Shown piece by piece: positions 51,226 to 60,181 of a DNA stretch of 64,000 nt; position 1 is the first letter of the stretch; the number at the start of each line of letters is the position of its first letter. The notes below the pieces were generated by a model. That model made no database searches. It was given only the letters and a program-made list of their open reading frames with translations, and was not told the origin of the DNA. Source of the DNA: an uncultured Alphaproteobacteria bacterium (GTDB lineage: Bacteria; Pseudomonadota; Alphaproteobacteria; HIMB59); contig CABYSX010000002.1 in NCBI GenBank assembly GCA_902521795.1, forward strand, positions 1 through 64,000, written 5' to 3'. The position numbers and the translations under genes are program-made.

Positions 51226-52276
51226 TAAAAAAGAATATTGATGAGTCATTGAATTTAAATTCAACTTTATCATCCCACTTAATTTGTAGATTATCTGAAA
51301 CTAAACTATTTTGCATAAATGAGTAAAATTGAATTCCATTTACTTCAATCAAGTATTTAGTGTAACTACCCAGATAAGCTACCTCTTTAACAATACCAAA
51401 ATTTGAGTTATCAGATTGATTTTCAATTTTTTTAATATTAATTTTTTCAGGCCTTATTAAACATTTATTAAAATTTTTATTATTATTAATATTTTTAATT
51501 TCGTAATTTAACTCTTCAATTATTATTTGACTATCTTTGTTTAGAATATGAAATATATTTGCTGTACCTATAAAATTTGCAATATATGTATTCTTAGGTT
51601 TTTCATAAATTTCGACAGGGTTTCCAACTTGGAGAATTTCACCATTTTGCATAATAGCCATTCTGTCAGATAGTGAAATTGACTCCTCTTGGTCATGTGT
51701 AACGATAATAAATGTAATACCTAATTTATTCTGCAAGTTAACTAACTCGAATTGCGTTTGTATTCTTAGTTGTTTGTCTAGCGCAGCAAGTGGTTCATCT
51801 AATAAAAGTAATTTTGGTTTTTTTACTAAACACCTTGCTAATGCAACACGTTGTTGTTGGCCACCAGATATTTCATTCACTTTTCTTTCCTCTAAGCCAT
51901 TTAACTCTAATAAATTTAAAATTTCATTTACACGATTATTGATTTCTTGCTTTGAAAAACTTTCCTCTTTTAGTCCAAATTTGATGTTATTAGTTACATT
52001 AAGATGAGGGAATAAAGCATAATTTTGAAACATTATATTTAGTGGTCTTATGTATGGAGGAAGGTTAGTAATATCATTTCCTTCAAGTAATATTTTTCCC
52101 TGATCGGGTTTTTCAAAACCAGCAATAATTCTTAAAAGGGTGGATTTTCCACAACCTGATGAACCAAGCAGACTAAATATTTCAGATTTTTCTATTTTGA
52201 GATTAACTCTATCTAATGCCAAGATATCACCAAATCTTTTAGTTACATCTATTATTTCTAAGAAAGAATTTGACAT
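51218..52276 (-). CDS. potG: Polyamine ABC transporter ATPase, PotG-like
   Basis: 352 residues from the ATG at 52276 (MSNSF); a TTG seven codons upstream falls in a hairpin and is less likely. Walker A GSSGCGKST near 39-47, Q-loop 'FQNYALFPH', signature 'ISGGQQQR' and Walker B 'LLLLDEPLAALD' are intact, followed by a TOBE domain with 'CLIRPEKI'. It energises import through PotH/PotI. Confidence 0.93.
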   Translation of the reverse strand: MSNSFLEIIDVTKRFGDILALDRVNLKIEKSEIFSLLGSSGCGKSTLLRIIAGFEKPDQGKILLEGNDITNLPPYIRPLNIMFQNYALFPHLNVTNNIKFGLKEESFSKQEINNRVNEILNLLELNGLEERKVNEISGGQQQRVALARCLVKKPKLLLLDEPLAALDKQLRIQTQFELVNLQNKLGITFIIVTHDQEESISLSDRMAIMQNGEILQVGNPVEIYEKPKNTYIANFIGTANIFHILNKDSQIIIEELNYEIKNINNNKNFNKCLIRPEKINIKKIENQSDNSNFGIVKEVAYLGSYTKYLIEVNGIQFYSFMQNSLVSDNLQIKWDDKVEFKFNDSSIFFFND

Positions 52277-52288
52277 GAAAGTTAGTTT

Positions 52289-52318
52289 AAGGCCCAACTT
52301 GACACCAAGTTGCGCCTT
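52289..52318 (-). other. Intercistronic hairpin between potF and potG
   Basis: Thirteen-base arms (52289-52301 and 52306-52318) pair with one mismatch around a 4-base loop, starting 9 bases after the potF stop. No U run follows, so it is not a standard terminator. Hairpins here commonly protect the binding-protein message and lower expression of the membrane genes. Confidence 0.65.
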
Positions 52319-52327
52319 AAAATTAAT

Positions 52328-53395
52328 TTATTGAGTAGCTTTAAAGCTATTAAATACTCTTGAAGATATTCTGGACTTTTGAGGTGAGTCTGCAGTATCT
52401 GCAAATAGTTTAGTTAAAGTTTCCTCTGTAGGATAAATTGCTGGATCTGAGAGAATTTCAGGGTCTATCAGTCCTTCGGTTGTGTTGGCAACTAAATTAG
52501 GATTGGAGTACCAAACATAATTAGTAATTTCAGCAACAACTTCTGGTCTTAAAATATAGTCAATGAATTTATGAGCATTTTCTACATTTTTAGCATCTGC
52601 TGGTATTCCCATCATATCAAACCAAATAACAGTCCCCTCGTTAGGAATTGAATACCAAACTTCTTCAATTTCTTCATATGCTGCTATGAAAACATCACCT
52701 GACCAACCAATTGCTAAACATATTTCACCGTTGGCTAAATCATCTATGTATTGAGATGAGTCAAAATATTTAATATATGGTCTAATTTGATTTAATAAGT
52801 CTAAAGCTTCTTGATTAGCTTTAGTATTTTCTGTATTTGGATCATGGCCTAGATAATTGAGTGCAATTTCTACAATCTCACTTGGTGCATCTAAAAAAGC
52901 AACACCACAGTCCTCATATTTAGAAATTTCATTTACATCAAATATGATATCCCAGGACTCAACATCTCCACCTCTTTCTTCAACAGCGGCAACGTTATAA
53001 CCAATACCAGTTGTTCCATACATATAATTTACAGAGTAATCACCACCGGGGTCATGAGCATCTGTTTTTTCTAAAACACTTGGATCTAAATTTTTAAGAT
53101 TTGGAATCATACTTTTATCTAGTTTTTGAAAAACTCCAGCTTTAATCTGATTTTCCATAAAAGATCCTGAGGGAACGACCAAGTCATAGCCACTTCCTCC
53201 AGCTAAAAGCTTAGCTTCTAAAACTTCATTAGAGTCAAAAACATCGTAAGTTACATCAATACCAGTTTCTTCCTCAAAGTTTGCAATGGTATCTTCTGCT
53301 ATATAATCTGACCAATTATATATAAATAACTCTTCTTTAGCGCTTAAACTCGTAGGAAGCATTAAGACTAAAAGAGTTGTTAGAAATTTATTCAT
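52328..53395 (-). CDS. potF: Polyamine-binding periplasmic protein, PotF/PotD-like
   Basis: 355 residues from the ATG at 53395, which has a strong Shine-Dalgarno (GAGGAGAGG) that would be coding in the longer frame from 53413. Signal peptide of about 18 residues (ending LSAKE). The mature start 'LFIYNWSDYIAEDTI' and 'FEEETGIDVTYDVFDSNE' are typical of PotD/PotF. 'WYSIPNEGTVIWFDMMGIP' forms part of the ligand pocket region. Exact polyamine cannot be told; position beside aguA/aguB makes agmatine or putrescine likely. Confidence 0.92.
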   Translation of the reverse strand: MNKFLTTLLVLMLPTSLSAKEELFIYNWSDYIAEDTIANFEEETGIDVTYDVFDSNEVLEAKLLAGGSGYDLVVPSGSFMENQIKAGVFQKLDKSMIPNLKNLDPSVLEKTDAHDPGGDYSVNYMYGTTGIGYNVAAVEERGGDVESWDIIFDVNEISKYEDCGVAFLDAPSEIVEIALNYLGHDPNTENTKANQEALDLLNQIRPYIKYFDSSQYIDDLANGEICLAIGWSGDVFIAAYEEIEEVWYSIPNEGTVIWFDMMGIPADAKNVENAHKFIDYILRPEVVAEITNYVWYSNPNLVANTTEGLIDPEILSDPAIYPTEETLTKLFADTADSPQKSRISSRVFNSFKATQ

Positions 53396-53446
53396 ATTAC
53401 CTCTCCTCTTCATTTAAGTAGTAATAAAATAATATGATAGTTTTAG

Positions 53447-54304
53447 TTAAAAATCACAAATATTTTTGTATAGGTCTGGTCTTCGGTCTCTAAAATTACC
53501 CCAAGATTGGCGATATTTAGTTATCTCAGAAAAATTAAAATTTTTAAATACAAAACCTTCCTCTTCTTTATTCATTTCAATTTCAATATTACCCAAATGA
53601 TTAGCTATAAAAGAACTGCCATAAAAAGTAACAGAAATTGATCCCTCTATCTCTGTGCCAATTCTATTAGATGCAATAACAGGAATTTGATTTGCAGCTG
53701 CATGCCCCCTCATAACATTTTGCCAGTGATCTTTTGAGTCTAATAAAGGGTCCTGAGGTTCAGAACCAATCGCAGTAGGAAATAATAAAATATCTGCACC
53801 GGATAAAGTCATTGACCTAGCACTCTCTGGAAACCATTGATCCCAACATATTCCACAGCCAATATTTCCAAACTTAGTTTTAAAAACCTTAAAACCTGTA
53901 TCTCCAGGTTCAAAGTAAAATTTTTCATTGTAACCAGGTCCTTCAGGTATATGAGACTTACGGTAAAGCTCACTTAATTTTCCATCAGAGTTAATTAAGA
54001 CCAAAGAATTAAAAAAATTTCTATCTTTTTTCTCAAAGAAACTAACTGGTATTACCATATTGTGGCTTTTGCAAAAATTTGAGAATGTTTCAAATAATTT
54101 ATTATTTGGAAATTCAATAGCATAATCAAAAAATTTTTCATTTTGTGTTGAACAAAAATACTCACTTTGAAATAACTCCTGTAGGAGAAGAATATTAACT
54201 TTTTGTTTTGATGCCTCACCAGCCAAATAAAGTGCTTTATTGATATTAGCTTCTTTGTCTTCTTTTATTGACTTAAATTGGGATACTGCAACGTTTACAT
54301 TCAT
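53447..54304 (-). CDS. aguB: N-carbamoylputrescine amidase
   Basis: 285 residues, nitrilase superfamily. The Glu-Lys-Cys triad is Glu43 ('LLLQELFQ'), Lys116 ('YRKSHIPEGPGY') and Cys153 ('GCGICWDQWFPE'). It hydrolyses N-carbamoylputrescine to putrescine, CO2 and ammonia. It overlaps aguA by four bases, and the two enzymes act in sequence. The family match is strong over the full length. Confidence 0.95.
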   Translation of the reverse strand: MNVNVAVSQFKSIKEDKEANINKALYLAGEASKQKVNILLLQELFQSEYFCSTQNEKFFDYAIEFPNNKLFETFSNFCKSHNMVIPVSFFEKKDRNFFNSLVLINSDGKLSELYRKSHIPEGPGYNEKFYFEPGDTGFKVFKTKFGNIGCGICWDQWFPESARSMTLSGADILLFPTAIGSEPQDPLLDSKDHWQNVMRGHAAANQIPVIASNRIGTEIEGSISVTFYGSSFIANHLGNIEIEMNKEEEGFVFKNFNFSEITKYRQSWGNFRDRRPDLYKNICDF

Positions 54305-55284
54305 AATTTTGGAACATTCATGGTAATGCAGTGTAAATTTCCACCACCGTAATTAATATTTGCCGACTCTATCATTTCAATTTTTTTGTTATTAAATAAC
54401 GATTTAAAGATATCATAGACCTCCTCATCTTCTTTTACATTAAATTTTGGAATGAATATTGTATTTTTAGTAGAATAGAAATTTATATACGATGCAACGA
54501 GTTTTTTATTATTTATAATTTTATTTGAAGGTAGTGGTATCTCAATAATTTTTAAATTATTTACTGTTAATGATAACTTACTATTTAAAATTAAATTAGC
54601 TTCAGTCAGGGATTTATAATCAAATGTCATTTGGTCATTACTTTTTGCAATAAGATATCTCTGATCACCTATTGGACAAAAAATATTATCTATATGGCCA
54701 TCAGTATCATCACCCTCCAGCCCCGTTGGAAGCCAAATTATCGAGTTCAAATCAAATAATGTTGTAAGTTTTTCCTCAATAATATTTTTTTTAGGGTTGG
54801 ACCTATTTGGATTCAAAAGCACGCTTTCAGTTGTAAATAAATTACCATTTTCATCATAAGTTATTGCGCCACCTTCTAATGTTAAATCAATTTTTTTAAT
54901 TGGGAGTTTTAATTGACTTGAAATAAATTCTGATAACTTATTATCATTTTCATAATTAGGGTATTTACCGTAACCATTAAAATTAAAAGAATAACTCTCT
55001 AATCTTCCATTATTTTTATAAAAAATTGGCGCAACATCTCTCATCCAGGAGTCATCTAAATTGGTTTGAGTGATATTAATTTTTGAATTTGATATAATTT
55101 GTAGGCATTCCTTAAAGTCAGAAGAATTACAATAAATTTCAACCTGTTCATCATCTGAAATTTGATTTGCAAAATTAGCTATTTCTAACCTAGCATCTTC
55201 AATAATAGACCCGTATAAATCTTTATTACATGGCCAAGCAATAAGGCACTTCTCATGGTCCTTCCACTCAGGAATTAATTTCAT
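54301..55284 (-). CDS. aguA: Agmatine deiminase
   Basis: 327 residues, peptidylarginine-deiminase superfamily. Motifs: 'MPPEWxxH'-like start ('LIPEWKDHEKCLIAWP'), 'DDSWMRDVAPIF' near 81-92, 'EGGAITYDENG', 'GDDTDGHIDN' and the catalytic Cys319 in 'GGGNLHC'. It converts agmatine to N-carbamoylputrescine and ammonia. It is the first gene of the aguA-aguB-potFGHI operon and diverges from the saccharopine dehydrogenase gene across 48 bases. Slightly short compared with plant and Pseudomonas enzymes (about 370). Confidence 0.94.
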   Translation of the reverse strand: MKLIPEWKDHEKCLIAWPCNKDLYGSIIEDARLEIANFANQISDDEQVEIYCNSSDFKECLQIISNSKINITQTNLDDSWMRDVAPIFYKNNGRLESYSFNFNGYGKYPNYENDNKLSEFISSQLKLPIKKIDLTLEGGAITYDENGNLFTTESVLLNPNRSNPKKNIIEEKLTTLFDLNSIIWLPTGLEGDDTDGHIDNIFCPIGDQRYLIAKSNDQMTFDYKSLTEANLILNSKLSLTVNNLKIIEIPLPSNKIINNKKLVASYINFYSTKNTIFIPKFNVKEDEEVYDIFKSLFNNKKIEMIESANINYGGGNLHCITMNVPKL

Positions 55285-55332
55285 CTTGTAATTTTATACA
55301 AATTTAACCAGAATTATTCTAAATTCTTAAAA

Positions 55333-56445
55333 ATGATCTTTAATAAAATTCATTGGCTTGGTGTAGGCTTATCTTCTCCACCAGGGGTATTATATCTTCA
55401 TGAAAAAGGACATGATCTTGAGGTATGGAATCGATCTGTTGATAAAGCCAGTAAACTTTTAAAGAATAGATTAACAATTAATCCTCTTAACTTTGATGAT
55501 TTAAAAAAAAATTTGAAAGCTAACGACATTATAGTTTCAATGTTACCAGCTAGCATGCACTATGATGTAGCTAAACTTGCTATTTATAAGAAATGTCATT
55601 TAATCATATCTAGTTACTTTGATAACAAATACGCTGCATTAGAGACTCAATTCATAAAAAATAATTGTCTTTTTTTAAGCGAAACTGGATTAGACCCAGG
55701 AATAGATCATCTTTTATCACACAAACTATTTCATCAATTTAAAAAAAGTATCTCAACTCCATTGGTTGATGAAATATCAATATTAAGTATGTGCGGTGGG
55801 TTCCCTCATATTCCTAATAAATTTAAGTATAAGTTTAGTTGGTCCCCACTAGGTGTTTTAAGAGCATTGAATACACCTTGTAAATTTATAAAAAACTATA
55901 AAGAACAGACATCAGATAAAGCATTTAGACAAATATCTAAAATGAATTTTAATGGAGAGGAATTTGAAATTTACCCAAATAGGGACTCTACCCCGTATTT
56001 AAAAGAGTATTTATCAAAAGAGTATATTGATAAAGTTAAAAACTTTCAAAGAGGTACTATTAGATTAAAAGGATGGTCTAAAGAATGGAATAAAATTTTT
56101 TTGAAGTTAGATGAAAACTCTAATTTAGATAAAATATCCTCAGAGCTGTGGGACAAAAATAAATATCAAGCTTATGAAAAAGATAGAATTCTTCTATTTG
56201 TTAGATTTTTTGCAAAATATCAAAATAAAATTGTTTATGATAAAACACTTTATATTGATGAGTCGAGGAATATAGAAAACTCTGCTATGTCTCAATGTGT
56301 CTCTTTAACAATGGTGTCAGTAATTGAGAGTTTAATCAAAAATAATACAAAACCAGGTATTAGTAGAATATTTAATGAAATTAACAGGGTTAATTTCATT
56401 TTAGATAAACTAAATAACTTTGGTATTAAAATAAAAGAAAGATGA
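55333..56445 (+). CDS. Saccharopine dehydrogenase, glutamate-forming type (Lys9-like)
   Basis: 370 residues. N-terminal Rossmann fold with 'IHWLGVGLSSPPGVLYL' (an altered glycine motif), then 'DIIVSMLPASMHYDVAKLAI', 'SSYFD' and 'ETGLDPGIDHLLSHK', the typical saccharopine dehydrogenase text. It oxidises saccharopine to aminoadipate semialdehyde and glutamate (or the reverse). The following gene encodes the partner enzyme with a four-base overlap, which supports the assignment over carboxynorspermidine dehydrogenase, a related enzyme of polyamine synthesis. Confidence 0.85.
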   Translation: MIFNKIHWLGVGLSSPPGVLYLHEKGHDLEVWNRSVDKASKLLKNRLTINPLNFDDLKKNLKANDIIVSMLPASMHYDVAKLAIYKKCHLIISSYFDNKYAALETQFIKNNCLFLSETGLDPGIDHLLSHKLFHQFKKSISTPLVDEISILSMCGGFPHIPNKFKYKFSWSPLGVLRALNTPCKFIKNYKEQTSDKAFRQISKMNFNGEEFEIYPNRDSTPYLKEYLSKEYIDKVKNFQRGTIRLKGWSKEWNKIFLKLDENSNLDKISSELWDKNKYQAYEKDRILLFVRFFAKYQNKIVYDKTLYIDESRNIENSAMSQCVSLTMVSVIESLIKNNTKPGISRIFNEINRVNFILDKLNNFGIKIKER

Positions 56446-57545
56446 ATATTTGTATACTTAAAGAGTCAAAGAAGAATGAATTTAGAGTACCCTTAGTACC
56501 CAAAGATATTAAGGAACTCATAAAGAAGAATTCTAAATTAAAATTCTTTATAGAACCCTCTAATCAAAGAGTAATAAAAGATAGACAATATTTTTCTGTT
56601 GGTTGTAAAAAATATAATTCACAAAAGATTGATTTATTTTTATCAATCAAGGAAATTGATTTATCTAAAATAAAAAAAAATCAAAATTACATGATGTTTT
56701 CTCACACAATTAAAGGTCAAAAACATAATATGCCATTGCTAAAGAAAATACTCAAAAATAATTGCTCACTAATAGACTATGAGCTTTTAAGAAATACTCA
56801 TGGTTTAAGAAGTATAGGCTTTGGTTGGCATGCTGGAATTATGGGTACCTATCTAACCCTTAGTAAATTTTTGAAAATAAAAAAAAATAAAAATGTAATT
56901 TTTACAATAAAAGAAATAATTAGCTCTTTTAAAAATAAAGATTTTGGTAATACTAGAATTCTTATCACAGGCAATGGATTAGTATCAAAAGGGGCTCAAT
57001 TTTTCCTTAATAGGATTGGAATAAAAGGAAATAAAAAAATTAATAAGTCCTATTTTAATGTCTTAGAACCAAAAGATTACTATCAAAGAATTGATAAAAA
57101 ATTTTCTTATAGAGATCTTATTCTTCGTAAAGGCTTTTATAAGTCGAATTTTAAGCAGTATATAGGAAAATACGATATTTTGATTTCTTGCCATTATTGG
57201 GATGAGAAATTTCCAAAACTATTCAGTAGTAAAGACATAAACAGTGGTTTTTTCAAAATCATAGGAGATATAACATGCGATATCAAAGGATCTATTCCAA
57301 CGACAATAAAAACAACCTCTTTGAAATCTCCATACTATAAATACAAGGGAGTGGATGTTATGGCAGTAGACAACCTACCTAGTGCTTTACCTTTAGAGTC
57401 ATCTACTTACTTTAGTAATAAGTTAAAAAAACAATTACCAAAAATTTTAAATTCGATAAATAATGATAGTGTAGAGAGTTATTTTATATCTAAAAAAGGG
57501 TTTTTAAATTATCGTTATTTAAATTTAATTGATTACCTAATTTAA
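56442..57545 (+). CDS. Saccharopine dehydrogenase, lysine-forming type (Lys1-like)
   Basis: 367 residues of the alanine dehydrogenase/PNT superfamily. It begins 'ICILKESKKNEFRVPLVPKDI' and has 'MFSHTIKGQKHNMPLL' near 83-98, characteristic of Lys1-like enzymes. The NAD-binding region is 'RILITGNGLVSKGAQFFL' near 168-185. It interconverts lysine plus 2-oxoglutarate with saccharopine. Together with the preceding gene it forms a full lysine-to-aminoadipate-semialdehyde route. Its 3' end overlaps a LysE-family gene by 9 bases. Confidence 0.85.
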   Translation: MNICILKESKKNEFRVPLVPKDIKELIKKNSKLKFFIEPSNQRVIKDRQYFSVGCKKYNSQKIDLFLSIKEIDLSKIKKNQNYMMFSHTIKGQKHNMPLLKKILKNNCSLIDYELLRNTHGLRSIGFGWHAGIMGTYLTLSKFLKIKKNKNVIFTIKEIISSFKNKDFGNTRILITGNGLVSKGAQFFLNRIGIKGNKKINKSYFNVLEPKDYYQRIDKKFSYRDLILRKGFYKSNFKQYIGKYDILISCHYWDEKFPKLFSSKDINSGFFKIIGDITCDIKGSIPTTIKTTSLKSPYYKYKGVDVMAVDNLPSALPLESSTYFSNKLKKQLPKILNSINNDSVESYFISKKGFLNYRYLNLIDYLI

Positions 57546-58136
57546 AATTAAATAAATACCTGTTGAAATAAGTAATATAGCAAAAAAGTATTCAAATATT
57601 TTTTTTAAAAGAGTATTTGATATAAGATTTTTAATTAAGCTTCCAAATAAAGCCCATAAACTGATACAAGGAAAACTTACTAACGAAGACATTAAACCTG
57701 TAAATATAACTGCAACCCATAATTCTTCCTCTAGTGGCATAAAGCCAGATGCAACAGTTATGGCTATCGTCCATGCTTTTGGATTAATCCACTGAAATAA
57801 AGCTGCTTCATAAATTTTTAACGGTCTTCCTTTTTCTTTTTTATAATCCTTAATTGAACCAATCATTTTATAAGCTAAATAAATGAGGTAAAAAAAACAC
57901 ATCCATTTTAATACAATTTGAAACTGGGGATTTTGAATTAAAATAAAACCTAATCCTGTACAAATTAAAGAAACTTGCAATGCATGACCAAGAGATATAC
58001 CGGATATGTGTGGTAAAGATCTTTTAAAGCCAAATTTTAGACCTGAAATTGTAAGCATGGCGTTATTCGGCCCAGGGGTTATAAACATAACAGTGTAGTA
58101 AGATACAATTGCAATGATTAATGCTGCGTCGATCAA
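57537..58136 (-). CDS. LysE/RhtB family amino-acid exporter
   Basis: 199 residues, about six membrane segments. The motif 'FITPGPNNAM' near residues 18-27 and 'GFKRSLPHISGISLGHA' near 35-52 define the LysE/RhtB family. It exports amino acids by proton exchange. Position beside saccharopine genes suggests lysine or a related compound, but the family covers many substrates. It lies 4 bases downstream of gpmA on the same strand. Confidence 0.87.
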   Translation of the reverse strand: MIDAALIIAIVSYYTVMFITPGPNNAMLTISGLKFGFKRSLPHISGISLGHALQVSLICTGLGFILIQNPQFQIVLKWMCFFYLIYLAYKMIGSIKDYKKEKGRPLKIYEAALFQWINPKAWTIAITVASGFMPLEEELWVAVIFTGLMSSLVSFPCISLWALFGSLIKNLISNTLLKKIFEYFFAILLISTGIYLILN

Positions 58137-58140
58137 AAAG

Positions 58141-58764
58141 TTAATTTTTTATTGTAAATTTATTATTTTCCAAAATAACATGTATTGGCACTCCTGTTGA
58201 AAGCTCAACAGAATTAATATTACTGGAGTCATAAATATTCATTACAATTAGTAAGGCCCTTAAAGAATTTCCATGTGCTGCTATCAATATATTATTGTTA
58301 TCAGCGCTCTGGATAGCAGGGTTGATTGACTCTTTAAAATATATTTTTACTCTTCTGACTACGTCCTTCAAACTCTCTCCATTAGGAGGTTGATCTGAAT
58401 AACCTCTTCTCCATTTGTGAACTTGCTCTTCTCCAAATTTGTCAGCCGTTTCTTTTTTATTTAGACCGGTAAGATCACCATAATCTCTCTCATTTAACTT
58501 AATATCTGTTATTATTTTTCCCTCTCCGTATAAATGATCCCATTGATCAAGATTTTTGAGAATTATTTTAGCTGTTTCTTGGGCTCTTTTTAACTCACTA
58601 GTGAATACAATATCAAATTTAATATTTAAATTTTTGAAATTTTGTCCAGCTTTGTTTGCTTCGTCTATACCTTGTTCAGATAATTCAATATTTTTAAAGC
58701 CAGTAAAAAGATTTAATTTATTCCACTCACTTTGCCCATGTCGAATTAATAAAATATTTTTCAT
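58141..58764 (-). CDS. gpmA: 2,3-bisphosphoglycerate-dependent phosphoglycerate mutase
   Basis: 207 residues. The phosphohistidine motif LIRHGQSEWN has His9; 'FTGFKNIELSEQG', 'SELKRAQETA' and 'ERDYGDLTG' are typical of GpmA; the second His is in 'AAHGNSLRALL' near 164. It interconverts 3- and 2-phosphoglycerate in glycolysis. Short compared with E. coli (250), lacking part of the C-terminal tail, as in other Alphaproteobacteria. It diverges from fumC across 28 bases. Confidence 0.94.
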   Translation of the reverse strand: MKNILLIRHGQSEWNKLNLFTGFKNIELSEQGIDEANKAGQNFKNLNIKFDIVFTSELKRAQETAKIILKNLDQWDHLYGEGKIITDIKLNERDYGDLTGLNKKETADKFGEEQVHKWRRGYSDQPPNGESLKDVVRRVKIYFKESINPAIQSADNNNILIAAHGNSLRALLIVMNIYDSSNINSVELSTGVPIHVILENNKFTIKN

Positions 58765-58792
58765 TTAATTTGATATATATTATTAATCATAC

Positions 58793-60181
58793 ATGGTCAA
58801 ATATCGTACTGAAAAAGATAGCTTAGGGGAAATCAAAGTTGATAGCTCAAAACTATGGGGGGCACAAACACAAAGGTCAATAGAAAACTTTCAAATAGGT
58901 GTTGGTAAATTTCATTTTCAAAATATCTTTATAGAAGCTCTAGCTTTACAAAAAAAATCATGTGCTTTAGCAAATTCAGAATTTAAATTATTATCAAAAA
59001 ATCATACAAAAATTGTTGGAAAAGTTTGTGATTTAATTATTTCAGGAAAATTAAATGATCATTTTCCTCTTGTTGTATGGCAAACTGGGTCAGGAACCCA
59101 AATCAATATGAACCTGAATGAAGTTATTGCTAATAAAAGCAATCAATTATTAGGAAAAAAACTTCCAACTAACCATCCTCTTCACCCAAATGATGATATA
59201 AATAAATCACAATCTTCAAATGATAGTATTCCTACTGCAATGCATATTGCTACAGTATTATCAATACACAGACATTTATTTCCAGAAATAGTAACTTTTA
59301 AAAAATCTTTAAAAAAGAAAATTTCTGAATTCAAAGGAATTATAAAAATTGGTAGAACACATACCCAAGATGCAACACCAATAAAAATTTCAAATGAATT
59401 TTTAGCTTTCTATGATCAAATTTCTTATGCTGAAAGTGTTATTAGGAAAAGTTTAAATAAGCTTTATGAACTAGCTCAAGGAGGTACAGCTGTAGGCTCG
59501 GGTATAAACGCACCTGATAGTTTTTCTAAAAAATTTATTAAATATTTAAAACAAGAAACAAAGCTTCCATTCAAATCTGCTCCCAATAAGTATGAGTCTC
59601 TTGCATCTCATGATGTATTTATTGAAGTTATGTCAGGTGTTGAAATTTTAAGTAGTGCATTATTTAAAATGGCAAATGATATCAGAGTATTAGCCTCTGG
59701 GCCAAGAAGCGGGATTTCTGAAATAATTCTTCCAGCTAATGAACCCGGCTCATCTATTATGCCTGGAAAAATTAATCCTACTCAGTGTGAAGCCTTATCA
59801 ATGGTATGCGCACATGTAATTGGTCTACGAAATTCTGTAACATTCGCATGTACCCAAGGTCATTTCCAATTGAATGTATATAATCCATTAATTATTCATA
59901 ATACTCTTGATGCTATTCGTTTAATCGGTGAAGCAATGGCCTCGTTTAGAGCAAATTGTTTGAAAGGATTAAAAATAAATAAAAAAAGAATAAATGAGCT
60001 ATTAAATCGCTCTTTAATGTTAGTGACTCCCTTAACAAAAGTAATTGGCTATGATCTCGCATCTAAAGTTGCACTAAACGCTTACAATAAAAATATTTCA
60101 CTAATGCAATCTTGTTTAGAGTTAACAGATTTATCTGAAATAGATTTTAAAAAATATACTGATCCAAAGAAAATGGTTTAG
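58793..60181 (+). CDS. fumC: Fumarate hydratase, class II
   Basis: 462 residues; converts fumarate to malate in the TCA cycle. The superfamily signature 'GSSIMPGKINPTQCE' is near 317-331, with 'TGSGTQINMNLNEVIANK' near 98-115 and 'GRTHTQDATP' near 185-194 (catalytic His). Iron-independent class. It is a single gene, convergent with lpxC (4-base overlap). Confidence 0.97.
   Translation: MVKYRTEKDSLGEIKVDSSKLWGAQTQRSIENFQIGVGKFHFQNIFIEALALQKKSCALANSEFKLLSKNHTKIVGKVCDLIISGKLNDHFPLVVWQTGSGTQINMNLNEVIANKSNQLLGKKLPTNHPLHPNDDINKSQSSNDSIPTAMHIATVLSIHRHLFPEIVTFKKSLKKKISEFKGIIKIGRTHTQDATPIKISNEFLAFYDQISYAESVIRKSLNKLYELAQGGTAVGSGINAPDSFSKKFIKYLKQETKLPFKSAPNKYESLASHDVFIEVMSGVEILSSALFKMANDIRVLASGPRSGISEIILPANEPGSSIMPGKINPTQCEALSMVCAHVIGLRNSVTFACTQGHFQLNVYNPLIIHNTLDAIRLIGEAMASFRANCLKGLKINKKRINELLNRSLMLVTPLTKVIGYDLASKVALNAYNKNISLMQSCLELTDLSEIDFKKYTDPKKMV

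Noticed and set aside
51226-51273. Longer N terminus for PotH
   Set aside because: The added residues lie inside potG and are polar, whereas the ATG at 51225 gives the common 8-base overlap and a typical PotH start.
55286-55301. TTGTA-N6-TACAA inverted repeat before aguA
   Set aside because: Only five bases per arm in very AT-rich DNA; chance is a sufficient explanation without conservation data.
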